Positions 31,897 to 31,929 of a stretch of DNA of 31,929 bases are shown here, piece by piece (position 1 is the first letter of the stretch; each line of letters begins with the position of its first letter). Source of the DNA: a virus; the IMG/VR virus record IMGVR_UViG_3300029448_000212, positions 1 through 31,929 of that record; one strand, 5' to 3'. Under the pieces are notes generated by a model. The model searched no databases, was not told the DNA's origin, and worked only from the letters and a program-made list of their open reading frames with translations. Both the position numbers and the translations under genes were made by a program.

Positions 31897-31929
31897 AATA
31901 CTACAAATGTACTCCCTGAAGGTATAGTC
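31893..31929 (-). CDS. C-terminal end of a fibre-like gene (cut by window edge)
   Basis: Only the last 11 codons are inside: TIPSGSTFVVL followed by TGA (31895-31893), which overlaps the next ATG. 'TIPSG.T' endings are common in phage fibre proteins. It may be the end of the fibre that starts at 726. Confidence 0.5.
   Translation of the reverse strand, partial: TIPSGSTFVVL

Noticed and set aside
1-31929. CRISPR array, insertion sequence or integrase with attachment site.
   Set aside because: No regularly spaced identical repeats, no transposase or integrase motif in any frame examined.

Overview
This window looks like most of the genome of a small podovirus (short-tailed phage) with low GC, probably infecting a marine alphaproteobacterium. 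The structural genes follow a T7/BPP-1-like podovirus order: small terminase, large terminase, portal, Bbp19-like protein, scaffold, capsid, tail tubes A and B, internal virion proteins, tail fibre. The holin resembles the three-TM holins of alphaproteobacterial gene-transfer agents. Low GC, DUF5872- and DUF6321-like proteins and the many tiny genes recall pelagiphage-type podoviruses, but the host is inferred, not shown. I see no integrase, RNA polymerase, DNA polymerase, primase or helicase.

Layout. (1) 20887 down to 1, minus strand: the head, packaging and tail block. TerS and a small zinc-binding ORF come first, then a run of tiny basic proteins, TerL, a papain-like candidate, two small virion candidates, portal, Bbp19-like protein, scaffold, capsid, a small head-region protein, a Lys-rich 11-mer-repeat protein, tail tubes A and B, three ejection-type proteins plus a lysozyme-domain protein, and the N-terminal 242 codons of the tail fibre. 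(2) 20888-21373: a divergent, gene-free control region full of perfect inverted repeats. (3) 21374-27336, plus strand: the early block of small unknown proteins, a DUF932-like protein, a 383-base gene-free stretch packed with long stems (candidate structured RNA or origin), an XRE regulator, a YqaJ-type exonuclease, a winged-helix protein, a Rad52/Erf-like annealing protein, zinc-knuckle proteins and SSB. (4) 27337-27394: a convergent terminator. (5) 31929 down to 27395, minus strand: the last 11 codons of a fibre-like gene, three tandem paralogous C1q-like proteins, another fibre-associated protein, a tail-assembly-chaperone-like protein, a 12-residue Cys-rich micro-ORF, small membrane and coiled-coil proteins, a metallophosphoesterase and the holin.

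If the two ends belong to one circular map, blocks 1 and 5 form a single late operon running from TerS to holin and cut inside the tail fibre gene. The early block would run the opposite way and meet it at the terminator. Genes are tightly packed: nine minus-strand junctions use a TAATG stop/start overlap and several others ATGA, so translational coupling is likely. The early block supplies a Red-like recombination set (exonuclease, annealase, SSB) but no replisome, so the phage probably uses host replication. The strongest candidates for undescribed biology are the structured element at 24057-24409, the folded divergent hub at 20990-21264, the tandem C1q-like array, and several micro-ORFs.
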